Source: Tannerella sp.
GTDB lineage: Bacteria > Bacteroidota > Bacteroidia > Bacteroidales > Tannerellaceae
DNA length: 20,964 nt
Assembly (NCBI GenBank): GCA_031283785.1
Contig: JAITBC010000380.1
Span: 1 to 20,964, forward strand
Direction: 5' to 3'
Shown: piece by piece, positions 1 through 5,966 of the stretch
Layout: every line of letters starts with the position of its first letter
Numbering within the stretch: the first letter of the stretch is position 1
Notes under the pieces: model-generated
Told to the model about the DNA's origin: nothing
The model's input: the letters and a program-made list of their open reading frames with translations, nothing else
Databases searched by the model: none
Translations under genes and position numbers: made by a program

Positions 1-137
1 AAATCCGTCTCTCCCCGAATCCGCCGGTATGCCGAATCCGTACTTATTCCCAACAGTTCTTCTATTACATCCGCTATACGGTACTGATCCGGTATCTTTG
101 AACGAATGATATCAAACAGGCGTTTCTGTGCTTCCAT
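1..137 (-). CDS. HTH transcriptional regulator, N-terminal fragment
   Basis: The reverse strand is open from an ATG at 137 to the window edge, giving 45 visible residues beginning MEAQKRLFDIIRSKIPDQ; the rest lies outside. Residues about 20-42 (ADVIEELLGISTDSAYRRIRG) look like a helix-turn-helix: a helix, a short turn around GIST, then a recognition helix with SAYRRIRGE. Similar N-termini occur in Bacteroidota regulators annotated only as helix-turn-helix proteins. A perfect -7 box sits at 164-171 on the same strand, about 27 bases before the start, which supports this start codon. The regulated genes and any effector domain cannot be seen. Recognition as a DNA-binding regulator is an inference from the short visible motif. 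Confidence 0.65.
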   Translation of the reverse strand, partial: MEAQKRLFDIIRSKIPDQYRIADVIEELLGISTDSAYRRIRGETD

Positions 138-163
138 TAATATATAACATATATATAACGCCC

Positions 164-171
164 CAAAGGTA
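164..171 (-). promoter_or_regulatory. Bacteroidota -7 promoter element for the HTH regulator
   Basis: Reading the minus strand this is TACCTTTG, an exact match to TAnnTTTG. Nineteen bases upstream is TGTG, three of four matches to the -33 TTTG. It predicts transcription starting near 157, about 20 bases before the ATG at 137. It lies in the short gap after the truncated kinase gene. Confidence 0.6.
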
Positions 172-182
172 ACATTAAATCC

Positions 183-317
183 TTAAATTACACACAAACG
201 CGTAAAAATTTTTAAAATCGTACGTGCACGCGTGGCCGGAATACCGGTCAGATAATTTAATGCCTGGTTTAATGTCGTTTCCCCCGTTGAATATGTCCTG
301 CTGATTGCGATTTTCAT
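183..317 (-). pseudogene. Truncated P-loop nucleotide kinase-like gene (AAA_28/NadR-like remnant)
   Basis: A 44-residue minus-strand frame starts with ATG at 317 and stops at TAA 183-185. It reads MKIAISRTYSTGETTLNQAL, then NYLTGIPATRARTI, then a divergent tail. This matches my recollection of the N-terminus of AAA_28 (NadR-like) kinases of about 180-200 residues: strand, P-loop, helix, LTGIP, then AxxAR. The P-loop is damaged: the first glycine is Arg and the Walker A lysine is Glu (STGETT). Only the first quarter of such a protein remains, because the next gene's promoter begins at 171. The ATG overlaps the stop of the upstream paralogue as ATGA (314-317), which suggests translational coupling. 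I call it a decayed remnant; a functional short peptide is possible but unsupported. Confidence 0.6.
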
Positions 318-910
318 ACTTGGATATCATTATTAAATGACAAATCGCGTGCGGCTTTCGACAGGGAAAAAAATGCCGACATGACCGGCGATATGCCTAA
401 ATGTTCCACCATAGCTTCCAGGTCGGTTTCACGCTCCGGCGAATTGACAGGTTTGTAAGGAATACCGTAAATATCGAGTAACTGCTGCAGGCAATCTCCC
501 GTGACGCTTTTTTCCTGCCCTCCGGACAGGAAAAAAACAGCATCGTAGTTTTTGGCGGCATAAGCCGCGACAACTCTTTCCAAACATCGAACCATGGATT
601 GTTCGTAAATCAGTTCCAGATGCGGATAACGGCATTTAAGCCATACCAGCTCCCTGAGGACGCTTCCGTCCGAGACAAAATTCTCTCCATACTGATGTTC
701 CACTATGATGCGCTCCGTGAACACATCCAAGCAATATACATACGAATCCGGCCACTGACACGCTTCGATGTCCATACTAATGCCATATTTGATGGCTGTC
801 TGCGAAAAAGACGGGCTTACGCACAAGTCATATCCGCACATGATCGACAGCGCTTTTGCCACGAGCGTGTCTTCCCTGCTGCCGGAACCGGTTATTGCAA
901 TTCGTTTCAT
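314..910 (-). CDS. AAA_28/NadR-like P-loop protein with degenerate Walker A
   Basis: 198 residues. The N-terminus MKRIAITGSGSREDTLVAKAL has the strand-loop-helix shape of a P-loop kinase, but where GK[ST] should stand it has EDT, so the phosphate-binding lysine is missing. FVSDGSVLRELVW at about 78-90 resembles the SDRS/T segment of AAA_28 kinases, and YDAVFFL at about 123-129 a later core strand. AAA_28 members include nicotinamide riboside kinase-like enzymes; which substrate applies here is unknown, and catalysis is doubtful without the lysine. It is first in a two-gene minus-strand unit: its TGA overlaps the ATG of the truncated paralogue at 183-317. A -7 box at 948-955 supports the start at 910. 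Family assignment is moderate; a non-catalytic nucleotide-binding or scaffold role is equally possible. Confidence 0.6.
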   Translation of the reverse strand: MKRIAITGSGSREDTLVAKALSIMCGYDLCVSPSFSQTAIKYGISMDIEACQWPDSYVYCLDVFTERIIVEHQYGENFVSDGSVLRELVWLKCRYPHLELIYEQSMVRCLERVVAAYAAKNYDAVFFLSGGQEKSVTGDCLQQLLDIYGIPYKPVNSPERETDLEAMVEHLGISPVMSAFFSLSKAARDLSFNNDIQV

Positions 911-947
911 CTTTATTTCATCTCCGTAAGTTAGTAATTATTCTTGA

Positions 948-955
948 CAAAAGTA
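948..955 (-). promoter_or_regulatory. Bacteroidota -7 promoter element for the degenerate kinase gene
   Basis: The minus strand reads TACTTTTG, matching TAnnTTTG exactly, with TTTA (3 of 4 to the -33 TTTG) exactly 19 bases upstream. Predicted transcription start is near 941, leaving a leader of about 30 bases before the ATG at 910. Confidence 0.6.
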
Positions 956-1088
956 GATATCTCCCGGCAGTACCTAAAATTGATTTTTATCCCCCCGGGA
1001 AGCAAAATTTGCGGTAAACAGTAAAAACACCCTCTCCGGGCACAAAAAATCAGGATAATCAATAATAAATAAGCCAATCCATCCGGAA

Positions 1089-1220
1089 ATTACGGATTCT
1101 TGCAAAAAATAAAACATGCATTACGGATTTTTGCAAAAAATACGGGATGATTATCCATCTACACCCCTTTTTTGGCAGAAATCCGTAAGATACATTACTT
1201 TTTTTGGCAGAAATCCATAA
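1089..1220. repeat. Cluster of four ~21-nt repeats, two direct and two inverted
   Basis: Copies 1 and 2 (about 1089-1110 and 1120-1141, period 31) share TTACGGATTYTTGCAAAAAA. Copies 3 and 4 (about 1168-1188 and 1199-1220, period about 32) are the reverse complement of nearly the same unit, TTTTTGGCAGAAATCCRTAA. The two pairs face each other around a 26-base centre and could form a long hairpin or serve as paired protein sites. The period of about three helical turns within each pair is compatible with a protein binding one DNA face. I know no named element with this sequence; it could equally be a REP/MITE-like element or an operator for the downstream HTH protein. Confidence 0.75.
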
Positions 1221-1256
1221 AAAAACGCCGGCAGAAGCTTGCCGGCAGGATTTTTT
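1218..1256. terminator. Bidirectional intrinsic-terminator-like hairpin
   Basis: A 7-bp perfect GC-rich stem, GCCGGCA at 1227-1233 with TGCCGGC at 1240-1246, has a 6-base loop. On the minus strand the stem is followed by one base and then a run of T (A run 1218-1225 on plus); on the plus strand a T run follows four bases later (1251-1256). It is a good terminator especially in the leftward direction, yet no leftward gene ends here, so its client transcript is not evident. Confidence 0.6.
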
Positions 1257-1331
1257 ACGGTTACAGTCCCGGCAGGACATGTTTTTTCCTGTTTTTCCCC
1301 AAAAAACTGAACATGTGTCGTAAAAATCAAT

Positions 1332-1362
1332 TTTAAGGCATATTTATCCCGCATTACTTTTG
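1332..1362 (+). promoter_or_regulatory. Bacteroidota promoter for the small HTH gene
   Basis: TTTA at 1332-1335 (3 of 4 to TTTG), a 19-base spacer, then TACTTTTG at 1355-1362, exact for the -7 element. Transcription would start near 1369, which rules out the upstream TTG at 1368 as a start and favours the ATG at 1392. Confidence 0.6.
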
Positions 1363-1391
1363 CAGAGTTGAAATTTATAATAGTTATCATC

Positions 1392-1763
1392 ATGAAAAGA
1401 TTAATAGACCTCATTAAATTAGACCGACTTGACGCCCTGGTACGCCGGCAGGCAACAGGCAGTCCGGAACATCTGGCAGAACGGCTGGGCATGTCGCGCA
1501 GCAGCCTGTTCGAATTCATCTCCTTCCTGCGCAACGAGATGCATGCGCCTGTACGATACAGTAAAAGCCTTAACTCATACATCTATGAATATGTCCCTAA
1601 GTTCTATCTGGGATTTGAAAAAGAACGCCTGTCGTCTTCCCAATTATATAATACGTATGGAGCAGCAGATGAAGAAAAGAAATATCCGAAAGAAGATGAT
1701 CCGGACGATGTGATATTGGATGATGATTTAAACTTTAATGATTTGTACCTGGATGAATATTAA
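1392..1763 (+). CDS. Small HTH-domain protein with acidic C-terminal tail
   Basis: 123 residues from ATG 1392; an in-frame TTG at 1368 extends it by eight residues but overlaps the promoter region. Residues about 1-60 form a DeoR/HTH_11-like winged-helix: a helix rich in DRLDALVRR, then GSPEHLAERLGMSRSSLFEFI as the helix-turn-helix, followed by FLRNEM and a short wing (APVRYSKSLNSYIYEY). This layout recurs in small Bacteroidota HTH proteins, annotated only as HTH-domain proteins. From about residue 79 the tail turns strongly acidic (EDDPDDVILDDD), which may mask DNA binding or serve as an interaction arm. It lies just downstream of the repeat cluster at 1089-1220, which could be its own operator; this is inference. 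No effector domain is visible. Confidence 0.7.
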   Translation: MKRLIDLIKLDRLDALVRRQATGSPEHLAERLGMSRSSLFEFISFLRNEMHAPVRYSKSLNSYIYEYVPKFYLGFEKERLSSSQLYNTYGAADEEKKYPKEDDPDDVILDDDLNFNDLYLDEY

Positions 1764-1907
1764 TGAAAACATAATAAAATAAGAGAGATATGATTTTAAT
1801 AAAAGAAAAGCAGTGTTCGTCATTTTATCCGAATGGCCGTGTCTGCCGTAGAAATTACGTTTTGCATTTTTTATGACTTGTTTTTTCTTAAAACGGATAA
1901 TTCGTAT

Positions 1908-1915
1908 TACTTTTG
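1908..1915 (+). promoter_or_regulatory. -7 promoter element for the ApbE cassette
   Basis: TACTTTTG, exact to TAnnTTTG, but no clear -33 TTTG at 19 bases. It predicts a transcript starting near 1922, so the TTG at 1913 cannot be the start of the first gene and ATG 1928 or 1934 is favoured, with a very short leader. Confidence 0.5.
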
Positions 1916-1927
1916 TCCGATAACAGA

Positions 1928-2146
1928 ATGAAAATGAAAAAGATTAACATACTGACGATATCACTGCTCGGCTATTTGTGTATAATGAGTTATATCGGAT
2001 GGCCCGGACGGAACAATAATTCCAGCAACTATGCGGAATATTTCACTGTGTTGGGAATTACGGCAGGCGTTATTTTTTTGTTGCGATACTTGCGTATCAG
2101 GTTATTAAAGATGAGGAATAAACAAAAGGAAGATAAACGGGAATAA
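1928..2146 (+). CDS. Small two-helix membrane protein of unknown function
   Basis: 72 residues starting MKMKKINILTISLLGYLC; a start at the second methionine (1934) is equally plausible. Two hydrophobic segments are visible: about residues 6-20 (NILTISLLGYLCIMS) and about 40-55 (FTVLGITAGVIFLLRYL). A short polar loop with NNNSSN joins them, and a very basic tail (RIRLLKMRNKQKEDKRE) would by the positive-inside rule face the cytoplasm. No family is recognised. It ends only two bases before the ApbE-like gene and shares its promoter, so it probably belongs to the same unit and might anchor or assist one of the two downstream enzymes. That role is inference from position. Confidence 0.55.
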   Translation: MKMKKINILTISLLGYLCIMSYIGWPGRNNNSSNYAEYFTVLGITAGVIFLLRYLRIRLLKMRNKQKEDKRE

Positions 2147-2148
2147 GG

Positions 2149-2952
2149 ATGCGATACACGAATTTTTATCCGTCTTCCGGCTTATACCATGTTTCAATAC
2201 CCATGTTGATGGGTACGCGGTTGGATGCGCTGCTGTTCGGCGACGACCGGGGAATGTTGGAGAACGTATGGAATGATGCGGAAGCCGAATTGAAACGTAT
2301 AGAAAAAATGCTGAATCGTTATGACAAGGAGAGCGAGGTAGCGAAAGTAAACGCCGGAGCACAACGTTCGTCCGTCCGTGTGTCGGATGAGTTATGGAGT
2401 GTTTTGCTGGATTGCCGCAGGTATTATGAATTGACGGACGGTTATTTCGATATCACGCTGTCTGATTTCGGGAAAATTATTTTTATGGAAGAGGCGCATT
2501 GTATTCTTTTTGATAAACACGGTTTAATGTTGGATTTCGGCGGATATGCCAAAGGTTATGCCATGAAATGTGTGCGTAAACATTTTGACGGCGCAGGTAT
2601 CGGGCGGGCGTTGGTTAATTTCGGAAACAGTGCGGCGCTGGCTTTAGGGACGCATCCTTTTGGCGACAGTTGGCGGATCGGCATTGAAGATCCTTATAAC
2701 AGGACGGTGTTGACGGAGATAGCGCTTTGCGATGCTTTTCTGTCGGTGTCGGGGAACATGCCGTCGAATCCGCAGCATATCGTTAATCCGAAAACCGCCG
2801 GGATTATTCAAGGAGACAGGATGGTCGCCATCGTATCCGACGATCCGGCAGATGCCGATGCGTTGACAACCGCATGGATCGCTTCCGGCGAAGAGCGTGA
2901 ACCTGAGTGGATGGGTAGATTTAATCTGAAAAATACATACAAAATAAGATGA
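2149..2952 (+). CDS. ApbE-family FAD:protein FMN transferase (short form)
   Basis: 267 residues. ApbE enzymes split FAD and attach FMN covalently to a threonine of target flavoproteins such as NqrB, NqrC and RnfG. Family marks in order: RYDKESEVAKVN near 63-75, DFGGYAKGYA at 129-138, a NFGNSAALALG segment near 161-171, SVSGNM then QHIVNPKTAG near 200-220, and ADADALTTAW around 235-244 with the Asp and Thr expected to hold Mg2+. Typical ApbE proteins are exported lipoproteins of about 330-350 residues; this one has no visible signal peptide or lipobox. The usual IDPRTG is NPKTAG, with Asp replaced by Asn. It overlaps the downstream oxidoreductase by four bases (ATGA). It could modify a target in its own cassette or the Nqr subunits encoded 9 kb away; the latter is uncertain because flavinylation of Nqr is thought to occur outside the cytoplasm. 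Confidence 0.85.
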   Translation: MRYTNFYPSSGLYHVSIPMLMGTRLDALLFGDDRGMLENVWNDAEAELKRIEKMLNRYDKESEVAKVNAGAQRSSVRVSDELWSVLLDCRRYYELTDGYFDITLSDFGKIIFMEEAHCILFDKHGLMLDFGGYAKGYAMKCVRKHFDGAGIGRALVNFGNSAALALGTHPFGDSWRIGIEDPYNRTVLTEIALCDAFLSVSGNMPSNPQHIVNPKTAGIIQGDRMVAIVSDDPADADALTTAWIASGEEREPEWMGRFNLKNTYKIR

Positions 2953-4241
2953 CAAAAGATTTTGAGATTGGAAATTTTAGTCGGCGGGATTTTTTTAAAA
3001 CGCTTGGGAGCGGCAGTCTGATAGCCATGTTCCCGTGGTTACAGTCGTGTACAAAGGAAACGGCAGCTTCCGTTATGGGCGAAAAAGTGCGACTTGGAAT
3101 GATCGGTACCGGTTCGCGAGGCATGTATCATTTGAATAACCTGCTTCATATACCGCAAGCGGAGGTCGTTGCATTATGTGATGATTACGAACCGCATCTG
3201 CAACAGGCGGCAGCCCTGTTCCCGAAAGCGAAATTGTATGACAACTATTGTCGCTTGCTTGAAGATAAAAATATTCAGGCGGTACTGATCGTTACGCCGT
3301 TGAATGAACACGAGCAAATGACGATTGATTCGTTTTCGGCAGGCAGGCATGTATTTTGCGAGAAATCGATGGCATTAACTCTTGAAGGTTGCCGCAGGAT
3401 TTATGATGCTTACCGGAGTTCGGGGAGAGTTTTGTATATCGGCCAACAGCGGCTGTTCGATCCGAAATATATACGTGCGATGGGAATGATACATAGCGGG
3501 TTGATAGGGACGATAACCGGTATGCGGGCATACTGGTATCGCAATAACGACTGGCGTCGCCCTGTTCCGTCGCCCGAACAGGAACGAAGAATCAACTGGC
3601 GTCTTTATCGCGCATCATCTGCAGGGTTGGTGACGGAGCTTGCCGCGCATCAGTTGCAGGTAGGCGACTGGGCGACAGGCTTGCGTCCGGAAAGCGTCAC
3701 AGGATACGGCGATATCGTGTATTGGAACGACGGACGGGAGGTATACGATAATATCAGCCTGATATACCGTTATCCGAATGGCGTTAAAATGTCGTACGAA
3801 TCGATTATCTCCAATAAATTTTTAGGCTTGGAAGAGCTGATTCTCGGCGATAAGGGAACGATGGAGCTGGAGAAAGGGCGGTATTTTTTTGAAGATGCAC
3901 AGCCTGCTCCCGGAATACTTCAACTGATAAACCAGATAGAACATAAGATTTTCGATAACGTGTCGTTTGCCGGTCCGAGTTGGGTGCCGGAAACGGCCTC
4001 TATCAGTAAGGGATATTATGTGACGGAAAATTTCAATACGACGAGCGGCGCCTCGTCGGTCGGCGCGGTTGGCGACGGCTCGATAGAACTGATTACCGCA
4101 TTCTGCAATTCGTCCATCACCGGACAACGTAACGACACCCTGGCGGAAGAAGCCTATTATTCGTCGGTATATGCGCTACTCGGCCTGAAAGCTATGGAAG
4201 AAAAACGGATAGTAGAATTTCCGGAAGAACTGAGGATATAA
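2949..4241 (+). CDS. Gfo/Idh/MocA-family oxidoreductase with twin-arginine signal
   Basis: 430 residues. The N-terminus has a twin-arginine motif (FSRRDFFK, residues 10-17), a short hydrophobic stretch and then Cys34 in LQSC, so the protein is probably exported folded and possibly lipidated. The Rossmann dinucleotide loop follows (GMIGTGSRG, about 50-58), then CEKSMAL at 137-143, where the family normally has EKP; the lysine (139) is kept and proline is Ser. The C-terminal half (about 170-430) is the substrate and dimer domain, with TELAAHQLQVGDWA containing the usual histidine. Many exported Bacteroidota members act on sugars or glycosides with tightly bound NAD(P); the substrate here is unknown. 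Its ATG overlaps the ApbE stop, implying one transcript and coupled translation. Confidence 0.88.
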   Translation: MTKDFEIGNFSRRDFFKTLGSGSLIAMFPWLQSCTKETAASVMGEKVRLGMIGTGSRGMYHLNNLLHIPQAEVVALCDDYEPHLQQAAALFPKAKLYDNYCRLLEDKNIQAVLIVTPLNEHEQMTIDSFSAGRHVFCEKSMALTLEGCRRIYDAYRSSGRVLYIGQQRLFDPKYIRAMGMIHSGLIGTITGMRAYWYRNNDWRRPVPSPEQERRINWRLYRASSAGLVTELAAHQLQVGDWATGLRPESVTGYGDIVYWNDGREVYDNISLIYRYPNGVKMSYESIISNKFLGLEELILGDKGTMELEKGRYFFEDAQPAPGILQLINQIEHKIFDNVSFAGPSWVPETASISKGYYVTENFNTTSGASSVGAVGDGSIELITAFCNSSITGQRNDTLAEEAYYSSVYALLGLKAMEEKRIVEFPEELRI

Positions 4242-4295
4242 ATTTTCATTCGTACGCGCTTGTTTTCATATGATTTTGCAACAAAGAAAAAGTTT

Positions 4296-4358
4296 ATGAT
4301 AGACACAACAGACAGTTTCACACCTGTGAGGAAGCGCCGGCCTGCGAAGAAAGCCTGA
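4296..4358 (+). other. 20-codon open frame upstream of and in frame with the small membrane gene
   Basis: ATG 4296 opens MIDTTDSFTPVRKRRPAKKA and ends at TGA 4356-4358. The same frame then stays open for 35 codons into the ATG of the next gene at 4464, and the bridging sequence is also rich in Lys/Arg. A near-match -7 (TGATTTTG, about 4272-4279) precedes it. It may be the old N-terminus of that gene cut off by a stop, a short leader peptide, or chance. Confidence 0.3.
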
Positions 4359-4463
4359 GACACTGCCGCGATTTTAAATTACGATCGACACAGCCGGAAG
4401 GCGAAGGGAAAGAGAAAAAACAGATTAAATGAATACATTTTTAACATTGCAAATGAATTACTG

Positions 4464-4691
4464 ATGAAAGATATTAATATCTCGTCCGTACGCCAGAAAA
4501 CGGAATTGAATTGGCTGGCAGGAAGTTTCTGCATTGCATTTTTGCTGAATATCATGTCCATCATTATTTATAAGACTTCATGGTCGGAGGTCGTTACTCA
4601 GTTGCTGTGGGTTTTTATTATAACCCTCGTGTTGTATGCGGTAGCGGTGGCGATAAGATTGGCCGTTTATATCCTGCGTCGTTTATTTTGA
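4464..4691 (+). CDS. Small two-helix membrane protein preceding hemW
   Basis: 75 residues from ATG 4464. Two membrane segments are clear: about residues 18-36 (WLAGSFCIAFLLNIMSIII) and about 48-70 (LLWVFIITLVLYAVAVAIRLAVY), with a short YKTSWSEV loop and a basic end (LRRLF). No family is recognised. It ends five bases before hemW, so the two are probably co-transcribed. A near -7 element TACATTTT at 4434-4441 could drive it. The frame is open upstream through a single TGA (4356-4358) back to ATG 4296, so a longer ancestral form of about 131 residues is possible; no ATG, GTG or TTG occurs between that TGA and 4464, which is why 4464 is chosen. Confidence 0.55.
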   Translation: MKDINISSVRQKTELNWLAGSFCIAFLLNIMSIIIYKTSWSEVVTQLLWVFIITLVLYAVAVAIRLAVYILRRLF

Positions 4692-4696
4692 TTTAT

Positions 4697-5848
4697 ATGG
4701 CCGGGCTATATGTGCATGTTCCCTTTTGTCTAAAGCGTTGCATTTACTGTGATTTTTATTCCGGCACGCGTATGGAGGAATATAAGGACGGTTATATATC
4801 GGCGCTGATACGCGAAATGGAAATGCGGCGCGATTATTTATGCGGTGAGACTGTGAACACCGTTTATTTCGGCGGAGGTACGCCTTCGCAACTGGAGATT
4901 TATGATTTTGAACGCCTGTTTGATGTAATGTATCGTTTGTTTCCATTTCCGCGGAATCCGGAAATTACTGTCGAAGCGAACCCCGACGATCTGTCGGATG
5001 AATATGTTTTTTCTTTAACGAGACTACCCTTCAACCGTATCAGCATTGGGATACAAAGTTTCAGCGACGAAGACCTTCGTTTGCTGAATCGCCGGCATAC
5101 GGCTGTCGATGCGGCGAAAGCCGTATCCCGTTGCAAAGATGCCGGCTTTGATAATATAAGTATCGACTTGATATATGGATTACCCGGGCAGACTGCCGAC
5201 AGGTGGTCGGATAATATTGAAAGAGCTGTAATGCTCGACGTTTCCCATATATCGGCTTATCATCTTACGTATGAAGAAGGTACGCTCATTGATGAAATGA
5301 GAAAACGGGGAGACATACACCCTGTTGAAGACGAATTATGCGAATCGTTTTTTTATATGCTTATAGATAAACTGGCTGATGCAGGATTCATTCATTATGA
5401 GATTTCCAATTTTGCAAAAATCAGCCCTTCATACCCCGACGGCCGGATATCCATTCATAATTCTTCGTACTGGAAAGGTATTCATTACATGGGAATCGGT
5501 CCGTCGGCTCATTCTTATAACGGAGATAGCCGTTCATGGAACGTATCGTCCGTGTCGGAATATATCCGGGAAATAAACGGGAAGGGCGAAATTCCTTGCG
5601 AGACTGAATATCCGGATGAACGGATGAAGTACAACGATTTTGTGATAACCCGTTTGAGGACGATGTGGGGCGTCTCGCCGGATGAGCTAAGAAAGGAGTT
5701 CGGGGAAGAGAGAATGTGCTGGTTTTTGAAGAAATCCGAGTCGTTTTTGTGTTCAAAAAAGTTAAAAATAGAGGGTGGATATGTTAAAATTGCACAAAAG
5801 GGATTTTTTATATCCGATATGATTATGCGCGAGTTGATAGTTATTTAG
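4697..5848 (+). CDS. hemW: Heme chaperone HemW (radical SAM, coproporphyrinogen III oxidase-like)
   Basis: 383 residues from ATG 4697; the frame is open further upstream, but homologous proteins begin just before HVPFC. The radical SAM cluster is CLKRCIYCDF, with Cys11, Cys15 and Cys18, as in HemW; HemN proper has a different CxGC ending. FGGGTPSQL at about 56-64 is the SAM-binding glycine motif, followed by EANPDDL, RISIGIQSF, DLIYGLPGQT and, near the C-terminus, YWKGIHYMGIGPSAHSY. HemW binds heme and delivers it to target haemoproteins; it does not oxidise coproporphyrinogen although long annotated that way. The length fits the family (about 375-390). It is preceded at five bases by a small membrane gene. 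Confidence 0.93.
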   Translation: MAGLYVHVPFCLKRCIYCDFYSGTRMEEYKDGYISALIREMEMRRDYLCGETVNTVYFGGGTPSQLEIYDFERLFDVMYRLFPFPRNPEITVEANPDDLSDEYVFSLTRLPFNRISIGIQSFSDEDLRLLNRRHTAVDAAKAVSRCKDAGFDNISIDLIYGLPGQTADRWSDNIERAVMLDVSHISAYHLTYEEGTLIDEMRKRGDIHPVEDELCESFFYMLIDKLADAGFIHYEISNFAKISPSYPDGRISIHNSSYWKGIHYMGIGPSAHSYNGDSRSWNVSSVSEYIREINGKGEIPCETEYPDERMKYNDFVITRLRTMWGVSPDELRKEFGEERMCWFLKKSESFLCSKKLKIEGGYVKIAQKGFFISDMIMRELIVI

Positions 5849-5862
5849 AGGGATCTCTGTAC

Positions 5863-5876
5863 GAAATCATGATTTC
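5863..5876. repeat. 14-bp perfect palindrome upstream of the zeta-kinase promoter
   Basis: GAAATCATGATTTC is its own reverse complement and lies between the hemW stop and the promoter at 5914-5944. It could be an operator for a dimeric regulator of the downstream pair; no T run follows, so it is not a normal terminator. Confidence 0.4.
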
Positions 5877-5913
5877 TCAGGACAAAACGCGGGGATTTTT
5901 GTATATCTTTTGT

Positions 5914-5944
5914 TTTGTCATAAAAAAAAAAGCATTTACATTTG
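5914..5944 (+). promoter_or_regulatory. Full Bacteroidota promoter for the zeta-kinase pair
   Basis: TTTG at 5914-5917, a spacer of exactly 19 bases and TACATTTG at 5937-5944: both elements match consensus. The predicted transcription start near 5951 lies after the upstream TTG at 5910, so the first usable start is GTG 5967. Confidence 0.75.
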
Positions 5945-5966
5945 TCTCGCTAAAAGAGAAAGAAAC

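Larger units (their letters stand above)
911..1391. other. Gene-free region with repeats and hairpins
   Basis: About 480 bases between the divergent minus-strand kinase-like gene and the plus-strand HTH gene. I see no credible gene. It holds the two promoters (948-955 minus, 1355-1362 plus), a cluster of four related ~21-base repeats (1089-1220), a GC-rich hairpin with flanking A and T runs (1218-1256) and an AT-rich imperfect inverted repeat with ACATGTT/AACATGT arms at about 1278-1317. Open frames reported through this region are low-complexity readings of the repeats. Confidence 0.7.

Noticed and set aside
1089..1220. CRISPR array
   Set aside because: Only four short copies, two of them inverted, ~10-base spacers and no cas genes.
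1059..1582. Minus-strand frames through the repeat region with repeated GFLPKK-like segments
   Set aside because: The apparent peptide repeat is just translation of the DNA repeats; the frames also run antisense to the HTH gene.
1790..1876. 28-residue frame MILIKEKQCSSFYPNGRVCR... between the HTH gene and the ApbE cassette, considered as a modified-peptide precursor
   Set aside because: Only two cysteines, no leader/core pattern such as a double-glycine site, no maturation enzyme nearby, and no promoter or conservation evidence.
4356..4358. TGA as a selenocysteine or read-through codon
   Set aside because: No SECIS-like hairpin was seen just downstream and the protein is not a redox family; a nonsense change or separate frame is simpler.
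4697..5848. Annotation as oxygen-independent coproporphyrinogen III oxidase (HemN)
   Set aside because: The cluster motif ends CIYCDF and the length is ~383, typical of HemW; HemN is longer and has the extra CxGC cysteine.
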